Source: AP-15 sp035538335 (GTDB lineage: Bacteria > Pseudomonadota > Alphaproteobacteria > ATCC43930 > CGMCC-115725). Taken from it: 64,000 nt of DNA. The stretch lies in assembly GCA_035538335.1 (NCBI GenBank), contig DATLKN010000033.1:1-64000 (forward strand), read 5' to 3'. A model generated the notes under the pieces. It saw only the letters and a list, made by a program, of their open reading frames with translations. It made no database searches and had not been told where the DNA came from. Every line of letters starts with the position of its first letter. Positions within the stretch are counted from its first letter, which is position 1. Positions 40,032 to 48,769 of this stretch are shown in pieces. A program made the position numbers and the translations under genes.

Positions 40032-41390
40032 TCATGGGTTCCGGGCTCCCTCGCTGCGCTTGGGCCCCGGAACGACGGCGTCAGGCTTGCGCTCGAAGAT
40101 CGCGACGAAAAATCCGTCGGTGCCGTGCCGCGCCGGCGTCAACCGCGCGAAGCGGCCGATGCCGGGGGCGGCGCCGCCGATCGCCTCCTGCCAGGCGCGC
40201 TCGGCGGGGTAGAGCGAGAAATCGGGCTCGGCGGCGAGAAAGGCTTCGGCCTGCGCCTCGTCCTCCTGCGTGAGAAACGAGCAGGTCGCGTAGACGAGCC
40301 GCCCACCCGGCTTCACGAGCCGCGCCGCGCTGCGCAGAATCTCCTGCTGGCGCTCGACGAGTTCGGCGAGATCCTGCGGACCCGAGCGCCACTTGGCGTC
40401 GGGGTTGCGCCGCCAGGTGCCGGTGCCAAGGCAGGGAACGTCGAGAAAGACGCGGTCGAAGCTTTGGGCGTGGCGCTTCACCCATTGGTCGCGCTCGCCC
40501 GAGAGCGCGCGGCGCTCGACATTGCTGACCCCGGCGCGGCGCAGCCGCCGGGCGGCGCGCTCCAGCCGGCGCGCCGAGACGTCGCAAGCGACGAGCTTGC
40601 CGCGGTTCTTCATCTGGGCGGCGAGCGCCAATGTCTTGCCGCCGGCGCCGGCGCAAAAATCGACGACCCGCATATGCGGCCGCACGCCGGCGAGCAGCGC
40701 GGCCAGTTGCGAGCCTTCGTCCTGCACTTCGACGAGGCCCTCCTTGAAGGCGGCAAGGCCGGCGAGCGGCGCGCGCCCGGCAATCCGCAAGCCGAGCGGT
40801 GACCAGGGCGTCGGCTCGGCCGCCATGCCCTCCGCCGCCAGCGCCTTGCGCGCCCTCTCGCGATCCCCCTTCAACAGGTTGACGCGCAGATCGGTCGGCG
40901 CCGGCCTGTTGAGCGCCGCCATCTCGGGCTCGAACCGGGCGCCGAAGACTTCGGCGAGATGCGGTTCGAGCCACTCCGGCAGCGCATGTTTGACGGCCCG
41001 CGGCATCTGCGGATGGTCGAGGGTGTGGCCGGCGAGGCTGCGCAACAGCCGTTCCTCGGCGGGGGCGAGCGGGGCGGGGCGAAAGCGGTCGCCGTCGCAG
41101 CAGGCCCGGATGCGCTCTTGTGTCCAGCCTTCGATCAAGGCGAGCGCGGCGAGAACCCGGCCGCGCGCCGCCGGCATGACGACGTCGCCGGCACGGCCGA
41201 GCCACCAGTCGAGCGCGGCGCGCTGGCGCAGCACGGCGTAAACATGGCCGGCGATAGCGGCGCGGTCCTTGGCACCGATATAGCGCCGGCGGCGGAAATA
41301 ATCGGCGGCGACATCGTCGGCCGGTCGGGGACCGGCCGCGATCGCCTCGAGAATGTCGATCGCGGCGGCGACCTGCGCCCCCGGGGTCAA
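40032..41390 (-). CDS. rsmB: RsmB/NOP-family RNA (cytosine-5) methyltransferase
   Basis: A 452-residue protein with an N-terminal NusB-like helical part and a SAM domain. The SAM motif is VDFCAGAGGKTLALAAQM, followed by DVPCLGTGTWRRNPD (PC motif) and LVYATCSFLTQEDE (catalytic TC). It methylates C5 of a cytosine in 16S rRNA or another RNA. I place the start at TTG 41388-41390 (LTPGAQVAAAIDIL), four bases after the guaB stop; the longer frame only overlaps guaB. The last 12 or so codons (PGPKRSEGARNP) come from a dispersed repeat that has grown into the gene. Confidence 0.87.
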   Translation of the reverse strand: MTPGAQVAAAIDILEAIAAGPRPADDVAADYFRRRRYIGAKDRAAIAGHVYAVLRQRAALDWWLGRAGDVVMPAARGRVLAALALIEGWTQERIRACCDGDRFRPAPLAPAEERLLRSLAGHTLDHPQMPRAVKHALPEWLEPHLAEVFGARFEPEMAALNRPAPTDLRVNLLKGDRERARKALAAEGMAAEPTPWSPLGLRIAGRAPLAGLAAFKEGLVEVQDEGSQLAALLAGVRPHMRVVDFCAGAGGKTLALAAQMKNRGKLVACDVSARRLERAARRLRRAGVSNVERRALSGERDQWVKRHAQSFDRVFLDVPCLGTGTWRRNPDAKWRSGPQDLAELVERQQEILRSAARLVKPGGRLVYATCSFLTQEDEAQAEAFLAAEPDFSLYPAERAWQEAIGGAAPGIGRFARLTPARHGTDGFFVAIFERKPDAVVPGPKRSEGARNP

Positions 41391-41394
41391 GGCG

Positions 41395-42858
41395 TCACGG
41401 CTCGTTCGGATAGTTTGGCGCCTCGCGGGTGATTGCGATGTCGTGCACATGGCTCTCGCGCAGGCCCGAGGGGGTGATGCGCACAAAGGTGCAGTTCGTC
41501 TGCATCTCGGAGATCGTGCGGTTGCCGGTATAGCCCATCGCCGCGCGTAGGCCGCCGATCAACTGGTGCACGATATTGCCGACCGGCCCCTTGTGCGGCA
41601 CCCGCCCTTCTACGCCCTCGGGCACCAGCTTCAGGGTGCTCGTCACCTCCTGCTGGAAATAGCGGTCGGCCGAGCCGCGCGCCATCGCCCCGATCGAGCC
41701 CATGCCGCGGTAGTATTTGTAGCTGCGGCCCTGATAGAGGAAGACTTCGCCCGGGCTCTCGTCGGTGCCGGCGAAGAGCGAGCCGAGCATCGCGCAATCG
41801 GCGCCCGCCGCGATCGCCTTCGCCAGGTCGCCGGAAAACTTGATGCCGCCGTCGGCGATGACCGGCACGCCGTCGCGGCGGCATTCGGCGACGGTGTCGA
41901 CGAGGGCGGTGAATTGCGGCACTCCGACGCCGGCGACCATGCGGGTGGTGCAGATCGAGCCCGGCCCGATGCCGACTTTGATCGCGTCGGCGCCTGCCTC
42001 GATGAGCGCGCGCGCGCCTTCGGCCGTCGCGACGTTGCCGGCGATCACTTGCGTGTAGTTCGACAGCCTCTTGATTTTGCCGATGGTCTGCAGCACGCGG
42101 TCGGAATGGCCGTGCGCGGTATCGACGACGAGGACGTCGAGCCCGGCGGCGAACAATTCCTCGGCGCGCTCGATCCCTTCCGGGCCGGTGCCGGTCGCCG
42201 CGGCGGCGCGCAGCCGGCCGGCCTCGTCTTTGCATGCCATCGGATAGCGCTGCGCCTTCTCGATGTCCTTGACGGTGATGAGGCCGATGCAGCGATAGGC
42301 GCCGTCGACGACGATCAGCTTCTCGATGCGGTGCTGGTGCAGCAGGCGCTTCGCCTCCTCGCGCGCGACGTTTTCGCGCACCGTGACGAGCTTTTCCTTG
42401 GTCATCAGCTCGGCCACCGGCTGGCGCGGCTCGCTCGCGAAGCGCACGTCGCGGTTGGTCAGGATGCCGACCAGCCTGCGCGATCCGCGCTCGACGACCG
42501 GGATCCCCGAGATGCGGTGATTTGCCATCAGCCGCAGCGCGTCGGCCAATGTTTCGTCGGGGTGGATCGTCACCGGGTTGACGACCATCCCGGCCTCGAA
42601 CTTCTTGACCTTACGCACTTCGTCGGCCTGCTCGGCGATCGCCATGTTGCGGTGGATGACGCCGATACCGCCGGCCTGCGCCATCGCGATCGCCAGCGCG
42701 CTTTCGGTCACCGTGTCCATCGCCGCCGAGACGAGCGGGATGCCGAGCTCGATCTCGCGGGTTAGCCGCGTGCGGGTGTCCGTATCGAGGGGCAATACCC
42801 CGGACGCCGCCGGGACCAGCATTACGTCGTCGAAGGTGAGCGCTTGCCGGATTTCCAT
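41395..42858 (-). CDS. guaB: IMP dehydrogenase
   Basis: A 487-residue enzyme making XMP from IMP with NAD+. It opens IRQALTFDDVMLVPA and carries two CBS domains (about 95-210). The active-site Cys is in GPGSICTTRMVAG, and GYTGNRTISEM follows. ATG 42858 has GGAGG five bases upstream; the longer open frame is not needed. It starts the guaB-rsmB-guaA unit, which keeps both steps from IMP to GMP together. Confidence 0.97.
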   Translation of the reverse strand: MEIRQALTFDDVMLVPAASGVLPLDTDTRTRLTREIELGIPLVSAAMDTVTESALAIAMAQAGGIGVIHRNMAIAEQADEVRKVKKFEAGMVVNPVTIHPDETLADALRLMANHRISGIPVVERGSRRLVGILTNRDVRFASEPRQPVAELMTKEKLVTVRENVAREEAKRLLHQHRIEKLIVVDGAYRCIGLITVKDIEKAQRYPMACKDEAGRLRAAAATGTGPEGIERAEELFAAGLDVLVVDTAHGHSDRVLQTIGKIKRLSNYTQVIAGNVATAEGARALIEAGADAIKVGIGPGSICTTRMVAGVGVPQFTALVDTVAECRRDGVPVIADGGIKFSGDLAKAIAAGADCAMLGSLFAGTDESPGEVFLYQGRSYKYYRGMGSIGAMARGSADRYFQQEVTSTLKLVPEGVEGRVPHKGPVGNIVHQLIGGLRAAMGYTGNRTISEMQTNCTFVRITPSGLRESHVHDIAITREAPNYPNEP

Positions 42859-42970
42859 CCGCGCCTCCTTTCTGGGGCATCCCGCGAAGTACCGCTTCCC
42901 CGGGACCTCCGATGACGGCGCAATATACACATAGGCGCGCCGCCCGAAAGAGACGAGCCGAGGGCGGCGG

Positions 42971-43624
42971 CTATGCGCGCCCGCGGTAGCCTCGCGCGAG
43001 GAGATAGGTCTCCGCCGATTCGGCCCGGCTCGCCTTCGGCTTGACGTGGCGCAGTTCCGTAAAGGCGCGTTTCAGCTCGGCGAGCAGCACGCCCTCGGCG
43101 CCGCCCTGAAACACCTTGACGACGAAGCTGCTGCCGGGCGCCAGCACCGAAGCGGCGAAATCGAACGCCGCCTCGGCGAGCGCGACGATGCGCAGATGGT
43201 CGGTGGCGGCGTGCCCCGTCGCGGGCGCCGCCATGTCGCTGAGAACCAGATCGGCCTGCCCGCCGAGGGCGGCGCGGACCATGTCGGCGCTATTGGGCTC
43301 GCGAAGATCGCCGCGCAAGAGGATCGCGCCCGGGATCGGCACGATCTCGGCGAGGTCGAGGCCGACGACGATGCCGCGGCCCTTCTCCGCACCGGTGCGC
43401 GCGGCGGCAACCTGCGTCCAGCCGCCCGGCGCGGCGCCGAGATCGACGACGCGGTGGCCGCGCTGCAACAGATGAAAGCGGTCGTCCAATTCGATCAGCT
43501 TGAAGGCGGCGCGCGACCGCCAGCCATCGCGGCGCGCCGCCGCGACATAGGGGTCGCGGAGCTGCCGCTCGAGCCAGGCCTTCGATGAGGCCTTGCGCCC
43601 GGCTTGCTTGACACGAACCGCCAT
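42971..43624 (-). CDS. rlmE: 23S rRNA 2'-O-uridine methyltransferase RlmE (FtsJ family)
   Basis: A 217-residue Rossmann methyltransferase. VVDLGAAPGGWTQVAAART binds SAM, DMAAPATGHAATDH carries the catalytic Asp, FVVKVFQGGAEG the Lys, and KPKASRAESAETYLLARG the C-terminal Glu. RlmE methylates U2552 of 23S rRNA in the A-loop. ATG 43624 lies two bases after the stop of the toxin-antitoxin frame. In related genomes rlmE usually follows a Ppx/GppA gene directly; here a TA cassette sits between them. Confidence 0.93.
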   Translation of the reverse strand: MAVRVKQAGRKASSKAWLERQLRDPYVAAARRDGWRSRAAFKLIELDDRFHLLQRGHRVVDLGAAPGGWTQVAAARTGAEKGRGIVVGLDLAEIVPIPGAILLRGDLREPNSADMVRAALGGQADLVLSDMAAPATGHAATDHLRIVALAEAAFDFAASVLAPGSSFVVKVFQGGAEGVLLAELKRAFTELRHVKPKASRAESAETYLLARGYRGRA

Positions 43625-43626
43625 AT

Positions 43627-44298
43627 TCAGGTCAGATCGCCGAGATCCAGATCGAGCGCGTCTGCGAGCTTCTTTATCGTCGCGATCGGGCCTTTGCGGG
43701 CGCCGGTCTCGATCTGGGACAAATACGCAAAATTCAAACCCGCTCGATTGGCAAGCGCGCGCTGCGACAAGCCGCGATGCTCCCGCCACACTTTGACCGG
43801 GTTTTCGCCGGCGATGAGCCGGTCCACCACCTCTGCCGGCACCGTTTCCTGATCCCGCGTGTTGCGGAACGCCGCAGCGGCTGCGGCGTCCTCGATCAGT
43901 TCATCGAGGTCGGTCGGTCTGACAACCACCAAGTCAGCCTCTTCCGCCTCGCCTACCGCCTGCGCTTCAAGCGACTCGGCGATTGCCAGCGCCGTGAGGC
44001 TACCCTCCAGCTCTCCGAGGAACCGGATCTTCGTTCCGCTCATCGATACGCCCCTACCTCTGGGCGCGACCTCGAAAACTTCGACGGCTTGAGCCTCAGT
44101 ATCGACCTTGTAGGAAACGCGCCAGTCACCAACGCGAGCGCGAAATCCCCCCGGTACGCCCTTCAGCGGCCGCACATTACTATTCGGCGCCCAGGGATCG
44201 GCGGCGATCCGCTCGATCGCTTCCGTGATGTCCTCGGCCTTCGCGCGCTGCATCCGGCGCAACACTTTCACCGGGTCGCGACGATAGCGAACCTGCAT
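43627..44298 (-). CDS. RelE-type toxin and HTH (XRE) antitoxin in one fused frame
   Basis: A single 223-codon frame. Residues 1-80 are a complete RelE/ParE-fold toxin (YRRDPVKVLRRMQ, NVRPLKGVPGGFRARVGDWR, VSYKVD..VEVFEVAPR). From M86 (ATG 44041-44043) the rest is a separate antitoxin type: a linker, then an XRE helix-turn-helix (VWREHRGLSQRALANRAGLN, YLSQIETGARKG). Normally the two genes overlap as ATGA. Here one extra G in the GGGG run near 44051 makes the toxin read through as GRGVSMSGT. Without it, the toxin would end APRGRAYR-stop on the TGA that overlaps the antitoxin ATG. Either this is a true fusion or a homopolymer sequencing error. Confidence 0.82.
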   Translation of the reverse strand: MQVRYRRDPVKVLRRMQRAKAEDITEAIERIAADPWAPNSNVRPLKGVPGGFRARVGDWRVSYKVDTEAQAVEVFEVAPRGRGVSMSGTKIRFLGELEGSLTALAIAESLEAQAVGEAEEADLVVVRPTDLDELIEDAAAAAAFRNTRDQETVPAEVVDRLIAGENPVKVWREHRGLSQRALANRAGLNFAYLSQIETGARKGPIATIKKLADALDLDLGDLT

Positions 44299-44389
44299 GC
44301 CTAGATCTGGCCCCGATTGCGTCCGGTGTCAAACACATTGTTTGCAGATTGCAAGCGCCTGGAGCCCGCACGCCAGAGCGGTCCGAGGA

Positions 44390-45487
44390 TCAGGCCGCGC
44401 GCATCAGGTCGAAGAGGATGCCCTCGCGCACGCCGCGGTCGGCGACGCGCAGGCGGCCGACCGGCCAGGTGGCGCAGATCGCGTCGAGGATGGCGCAGCC
44501 GGAGAGCACCAGATCGGCGCGCTCGCGGCCGATGCAGGGGCTGGCGGCGCGGCCGGCGAGGTCGAGCCCCGCCAGATATGCCGAGACGGCGGCGATCTGG
44601 TCGAAGGTCAGCGTGCTGCCGTCGACAAGGGCGCGGATGTAGCGCGGCAACGCCAGATGCACGCCGGCGAGCGTCGTCACCGTCCCGGAGCTGCCGAGCA
44701 TCTGCACTCGGTTCGCGGCGATGTGGCGCAGCAGGCGATGGTGGCGCTCGAATGGCACGAGCGCGGCCTCCACCTCGGCGATCATCGCCCGGTAGACGGA
44801 AGGCGAGACGTCCTCGCCGCCGAAGCGGTCGGTCAGGGTGACGACGCCGAAAGGTAACGACACCGAGCCGAGGATCTGCCGGCGCCGCTCGCGCCCGCCC
44901 GACAGGTGCAGCCAGACGATCTCGGTCGAGCCGCCGCCGATGTCGAAGACGATCGCGTAGGGCAGCCTCGGATCGAGCAGCGGCGCGCAGCCGCCGACGA
45001 CAAGGCGCGCCTCTTCCGCGCTCGAAATGATCTCGAGGCCGAGCCCGAGGGAATGGCGCACCTGCGCGACGAACTCGTCGCAATTGGCGGCGCGGCGGCA
45101 GGCTTCGGTCGCGACGTAGCGGCCGGCGGCGACGCCGCGCAGCGCGATCTTGTCGGTGCAGACTTTCAGCGCTTCCAGGGTGCGCGCCATCGCCTCGGCG
45201 GAAAGCCGGCCGGTCGCCGTCAAGCCTTCGCCGAGCCGCACGATGCGGGAGAAGGCGTCGATGACGCGGAACCCGCCGGCGGCCGGGCGCGCCACCAGCA
45301 GCCGGCAATTATTGGTACCGAGATCGAGCGCGGCGAAGGCGGCCGGCCGGCGCGCCAGCGCCGGTTCGCGCAGTAGGGGCGCGGTCGGCTCGGCGAGCGG
45401 GGCGGGCGCAAATGCGGCGCCCGGCGCCGGCGGCGCGCTGTAGGCGAGGGGTGCGACTGTGTCGAGCGGCTTCACCACGACCGGCAT
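44390..45487 (-). CDS. ppx: Ppx/GppA-family phosphatase
   Basis: A 365-residue protein of the ASKHA fold. AFAALDLGTNNCRLLVARP is the phosphate-1 loop, then FSRIVRLGEGLTATGRLS, YAIVFDIGGGSTEIVWL (phosphate-2) and QMLGSSGTVTTLAGVHL. This is the short alphaproteobacterial form without the HD-like C-terminal domain. It degrades polyphosphate or pppGpp. ATG 45487 is preferred over an upstream TTG. A Pro/Ala-rich N-terminal 50 residues precedes the fold. Confidence 0.9.
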   Translation of the reverse strand: MPVVVKPLDTVAPLAYSAPPAPGAAFAPAPLAEPTAPLLREPALARRPAAFAALDLGTNNCRLLVARPAAGGFRVIDAFSRIVRLGEGLTATGRLSAEAMARTLEALKVCTDKIALRGVAAGRYVATEACRRAANCDEFVAQVRHSLGLGLEIISSAEEARLVVGGCAPLLDPRLPYAIVFDIGGGSTEIVWLHLSGGRERRRQILGSVSLPFGVVTLTDRFGGEDVSPSVYRAMIAEVEAALVPFERHHRLLRHIAANRVQMLGSSGTVTTLAGVHLALPRYIRALVDGSTLTFDQIAAVSAYLAGLDLAGRAASPCIGRERADLVLSGCAILDAICATWPVGRLRVADRGVREGILFDLMRAA

Positions 45488-45572
45488 TTCGCCGAGTTTG
45501 TCCCCGATCCGCCATCGTAGCGCAGCGCGAGGCGGAAACAAACCCGCAAAGGATGCGGCCGGCCGTGTCGGG

Positions 45573-45947
45573 CTAGTCCGGCAGCCGCGTCGATTGCCAA
45601 GCCGTCATCTGCCACGCCCCGCCCTTGTCGACCCAGACATCGGTGAAGCGGACGGCAAAGCTCATCGCCCTGCCGCCCGAATTGACGCTGATCTGCGCCC
45701 GCCCGGTCAGAATGACGGCGGCGCCGTAATCCTGCGCCTTCACCTCGCTCGGCTCGACCGCCGTATAGACGGTCGCCCCGGATTCCATCGCGCCGAGGAG
45801 GCTCTGCTTCGTGTCGAGCCGCGCCGAGGAATGGGTATAGACGAGATCGTCGGCGATCAGCGCCTGCAGCGTCGCCATGTCCTTTTGCGCCATCGCCGTC
45901 ATGCGGCGCATGTCGAGCGCGATTACCTTGTCTCCATTTCCGGCCAT
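45573..45947 (-). CDS. NTF2-like protein (DUF4440-type)
   Basis: A 124-residue cone-fold protein: MRRMTAMAQKDMATLQALIA, DDLVYTHSSARLDTKQSLL, then RAQISVNSGGRAMSFAVRFT and WQMTAWQSTRLPD. The THSSA and WQSTR motifs match DUF4440/SnoaL_3 proteins. AAAGGAGGAAC precedes the ATG. It lies 12 bases after the quinone oxidoreductase gene, so the two form an operon. Confidence 0.83.
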   Translation of the reverse strand: MAGNGDKVIALDMRRMTAMAQKDMATLQALIADDLVYTHSSARLDTKQSLLGAMESGATVYTAVEPSEVKAQDYGAAVILTGRAQISVNSGGRAMSFAVRFTDVWVDKGGAWQMTAWQSTRLPD

Positions 45948-45959
45948 TTGTTCCTCCTT

Positions 45960-46883
45960 TCAGCGGATTTCGAGAACGAGCTTGCCGCGCAGGTGCCGGC
46001 CTTCGCTGACGCGATGCGCGGCGGCGGCATCGGCGAGCTTGTAGCGGGTGATGGCGGGCGGCTTGACCGCGCCCTTCTCCCAGAGTGCCACCATGCGTTC
46101 CAAATGCGCGCGGTCGCGCGCGACGTTGGCGCGCAGCACCCGCACGTCGGCCCGCGGCGGCTGCGAGCCTGGGGGCGCGGCGGCGATCCAGACGAGCCGC
46201 CCGCCGGGCTTCAGCACGGCATAGGAGCGCAGCTGCACCTCGCCGCCGACCGTATCGAAGACGACGTCGCAGTCGTGCACCAGCGTGGCGAAATCCTCCC
46301 GTCCGTAGTCGATGACCCGGTCGGCGCCGAGGCCGCGGACGTAATCATGGTTGGCGGCGCTCGCGGTGGTGACCACGGTGGCGCCGATATGCTTCGCCAG
46401 CTGGATCGCAAAGCCGGCAACGCCGCCGGCGCCGCCCTGGATCAGGATGGTTTCGCCGCGCTTCAGTTGCGCCGTGTCCTCGATCGCCCAGAGCGCGGTA
46501 AGGCTCGTCAGTGCCATCGCCGCCGCCTCGGCATGACCGAGGCGCGGCGGCTTTCTCGCGATGATCGCCGCCTTGATCGCGAGCCTTTCGGCGTAGGCGC
46601 CTTCCTGGCCCTGGCCGGTGACGCCGAAGACCTCGTCGCCGACCCGGAAATCCGCGACCCCCGGCCCGAGCGCCGCGACGACGCCCGAAAAATCGCGGCC
46701 GAGGATGTAGGGGAATTTCACACTGTAGTTTCCCTGCCCGAGCCGGACCTTGTAATCGGCGGCGTTGATGCTCGCCGCATGTACATCGACGACGACCTCG
46801 CCCGGCCCGGCGACGGGATCGGGCGCCTCGCCGACGCGCAGCATCTCCGGGCCCCCGTGCCTCGTCAGCAATACCGCCTGCAT
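45960..46883 (-). CDS. Zinc-free quinone oxidoreductase-like MDR dehydrogenase
   Basis: A 307-residue medium-chain reductase. GPGEVVVDVHAASINAADYK, FPYILGRDFSGVVAALGPGV, ILIQGGAGGVAGFAIQLAKH (NADPH loop) and VIDYGREDF are all typical of the QOR/zeta-crystallin branch, which lacks the structural zinc Cys. ATG 46883 has GGGAGG upstream. Downstream on the same strand is the NTF2-like gene. Confidence 0.87.
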   Translation of the reverse strand: MQAVLLTRHGGPEMLRVGEAPDPVAGPGEVVVDVHAASINAADYKVRLGQGNYSVKFPYILGRDFSGVVAALGPGVADFRVGDEVFGVTGQGQEGAYAERLAIKAAIIARKPPRLGHAEAAAMALTSLTALWAIEDTAQLKRGETILIQGGAGGVAGFAIQLAKHIGATVVTTASAANHDYVRGLGADRVIDYGREDFATLVHDCDVVFDTVGGEVQLRSYAVLKPGGRLVWIAAAPPGSQPPRADVRVLRANVARDRAHLERMVALWEKGAVKPPAITRYKLADAAAAHRVSEGRHLRGKLVLEIR

Positions 46884-46999
46884 GTCTCCGCCTCCCGCCG
46901 CTCTGCCCGCCGCATGTCGAACCGTAGCACCAATCCCATTGCGAGGGGCGCGCGAAAGCCGCACGATTTGGCTCTGCCATATCGGGGAGGGATGCGCTG

Positions 47000-47908
47000 A
47001 TGGAGACGGTCGTCGGCAGCGGCAAATACCGTTATCGCGTGCTGTGGGATTGGGCGCGGCCGCCCGCCGGCATCGAGATGCGGGCGGCGGCGGTCACCGT
47101 CGGTGCGGATGACCGCGTCTATTGCTTCAACCGGAACAGCGAGCATCCGGTCCTGGTCTTCGACCGCGACGGCGATTTCCTCCAGTCCTGGGGCGCCGGC
47201 CTCTTTCGCTTCCCGCATGCGATCCGCCCCGACGGCCCGGGCCATCTGTGGCTGACCGACGAGCATCACATGCAGTTCATGCGGTTCACGACCGACGGGC
47301 GGCTGGTGCGCACGATCGGCGAGAAGGGCGCGCGTTCCGACACCGGCGTGCCGGAGGACGATTTCAGCTCGGCGGCGTGGCGGAAGGTGACGCATGGCGG
47401 CGGCCCCTTCAACCTGCCGACCGACATAGCGGTCGCCCCCTCCGGCGAGATTTTCATCAGCGACGGCTACGGCAATGCCCGCATCCACAAATTCTCCGCC
47501 GCTGGCGAATACCTCTTCTCATGGGGCGAACCGGGCAATGCGCCGGGAGAGTTCAACCTGCCGCACGGGGTTTGGATCGACCGGCGCGGCCGGCTGCTCG
47601 TCGCCGACCGCGAAAACGACCGCGTGCAGGTCTTCGACCAGGCGGGAAAGCTGTTGGAAATCTGGCCGACCGAGCTGATCGGCCCGGCCTTTTTCTATGT
47701 CGATGCCGACGACATCGTCTACATCCCCGAGCACAATGGCGGGATGATCAGCGTGCTCTCGCTCGACGGCGAGCGCCTGGCGCGCTGGGGCGACCCGGTG
47801 CATCGCTCCTGTCACGGCATCTGGGGCGACTCGCAGGGCGACATCTATGTCGTCGAGCCCGGCGAGTGGGGCCGCGTCCGCCGGGTCGTCAAACACCAGC
47901 GGCTTTGA
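47000..47908 (+). CDS. NHL-repeat propeller, peptidyl-alpha-hydroxyglycine lyase-like
   Basis: A 302-residue six-blade NHL propeller. Its blades include HAIRPDGPGHLWLTDEHHMQ, LPTDIAVAPSGEIFISDGYG and LPHGVWIDRRGRLLVADREN, and it has the late DPVHRSCHGIWGDSQGDIYV. The conserved His of the LP(T/H)-type strands and the layout match the PAL family that in animals cleaves peptidyl-hydroxyglycine. Bacterial members have no proven function. There is no signal peptide, so it is cytoplasmic. GGGAGGG precedes the ATG. Confidence 0.8.
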   Translation: METVVGSGKYRYRVLWDWARPPAGIEMRAAAVTVGADDRVYCFNRNSEHPVLVFDRDGDFLQSWGAGLFRFPHAIRPDGPGHLWLTDEHHMQFMRFTTDGRLVRTIGEKGARSDTGVPEDDFSSAAWRKVTHGGGPFNLPTDIAVAPSGEIFISDGYGNARIHKFSAAGEYLFSWGEPGNAPGEFNLPHGVWIDRRGRLLVADRENDRVQVFDQAGKLLEIWPTELIGPAFFYVDADDIVYIPEHNGGMISVLSLDGERLARWGDPVHRSCHGIWGDSQGDIYVVEPGEWGRVRRVVKHQRL

Positions 47909-47911
47909 GGC

Positions 47912-48649
47912 TCACGCCGCCGGTGCGACCGAGAGCCGGCCCGTCACCTTGTGCCGGTCGATGAGCCGGGCGACCAGCCCCGAACGCTTCGCCTCGGCGA
48001 CGAAATCCTTGAGGAACGCCGCGCCCGCCGCGTTCTTGCGCGCCGTGCCGATCGCCTGCTGCACGGCGGTGAACTGGCCGTCGAGGATGCGCGCGCCGGG
48101 CAGCTTCTGCGCATAGCCGAGCAGTCCCGGCCGCAACCCGGCGAGCGCGTCGAGCTTGCGCTCCCGGAACATCTCGAAGGCCGCGTCGCCCCCTTCGGCG
48201 CGCACCAGTTCGGCCTTTTTGATGTTGCGCTCGAGCCAGAGATCGTAGGCGCTCCTCGCGGTGACCGCGATCTTGACGCCCTTGCGGTCGACTTCTGCGA
48301 CGCTTTGCAAGGCCGAGCCCGCCGGCACCAGATAGGTCGCCTCGATCTCGACATAGGCCGGGGTGAAGAGGATCTTCTCGGCGCGCTGCGGCTCGGCGCC
48401 GATGAGGCCGATGTCCCAGACGCCGCTATCGGCGGCGTCGGCGAGTTCGCCGGGCCGCGCGAACGGCACAAAAGCGACGGGGACGCCGAGCCGGCCGGCG
48501 ATCTCGCGCGCCATGTCGGGGGCGACCCCGACCGGGTCGCCCGCGGCGGTCTTGCCGGTGACGAGCAGGAAGTTTCCCATATTGATCGCCGCGCGCAGTA
48601 CGCCCGTCGGCGCCAGCTCGGCCTTCGCTTTTTCGGACATTGCGGACAT
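47912..48649 (-). CDS. Family-3 solute-binding-like protein without signal peptide
   Basis: A 245-residue periplasmic-binding fold: APTGVLRAAINMGNFLLVTG, GVAPDMAREIAGRLGVPVAF, WDIGLIGAEPQRAEKILFTP and LPGARILDGQFTAVQQAIG. It resembles amino-acid ABC binding proteins, but the N-terminus (MSAMSEKAKAELAPTG) has no signal peptide or lipobox and no permease or ATPase gene is near. It may act in the cytoplasm or use an overlooked upstream start. A start at the fourth codon is also possible. Confidence 0.8.
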   Translation of the reverse strand: MSAMSEKAKAELAPTGVLRAAINMGNFLLVTGKTAAGDPVGVAPDMAREIAGRLGVPVAFVPFARPGELADAADSGVWDIGLIGAEPQRAEKILFTPAYVEIEATYLVPAGSALQSVAEVDRKGVKIAVTARSAYDLWLERNIKKAELVRAEGGDAAFEMFRERKLDALAGLRPGLLGYAQKLPGARILDGQFTAVQQAIGTARKNAAGAAFLKDFVAEAKRSGLVARLIDRHKVTGRLSVAPAA

Positions 48650-48769
48650 GACCCGAGGAGTGAGAGACGACGCATCCTATTTTGCGGGCGCAATATGCGG
48701 GAGCCCCAATTTTCGGGTGCCGCCGGTCGGGCATTATGATGCGAAGGCGAACCGGCCTGGGGAGGGAAC

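Noticed and set aside
42859..42970. A purine riboswitch in front of guaB
   Set aside because: The 112-base spacer shows no conserved purine-aptamer core or clear three-way junction, only an SD.
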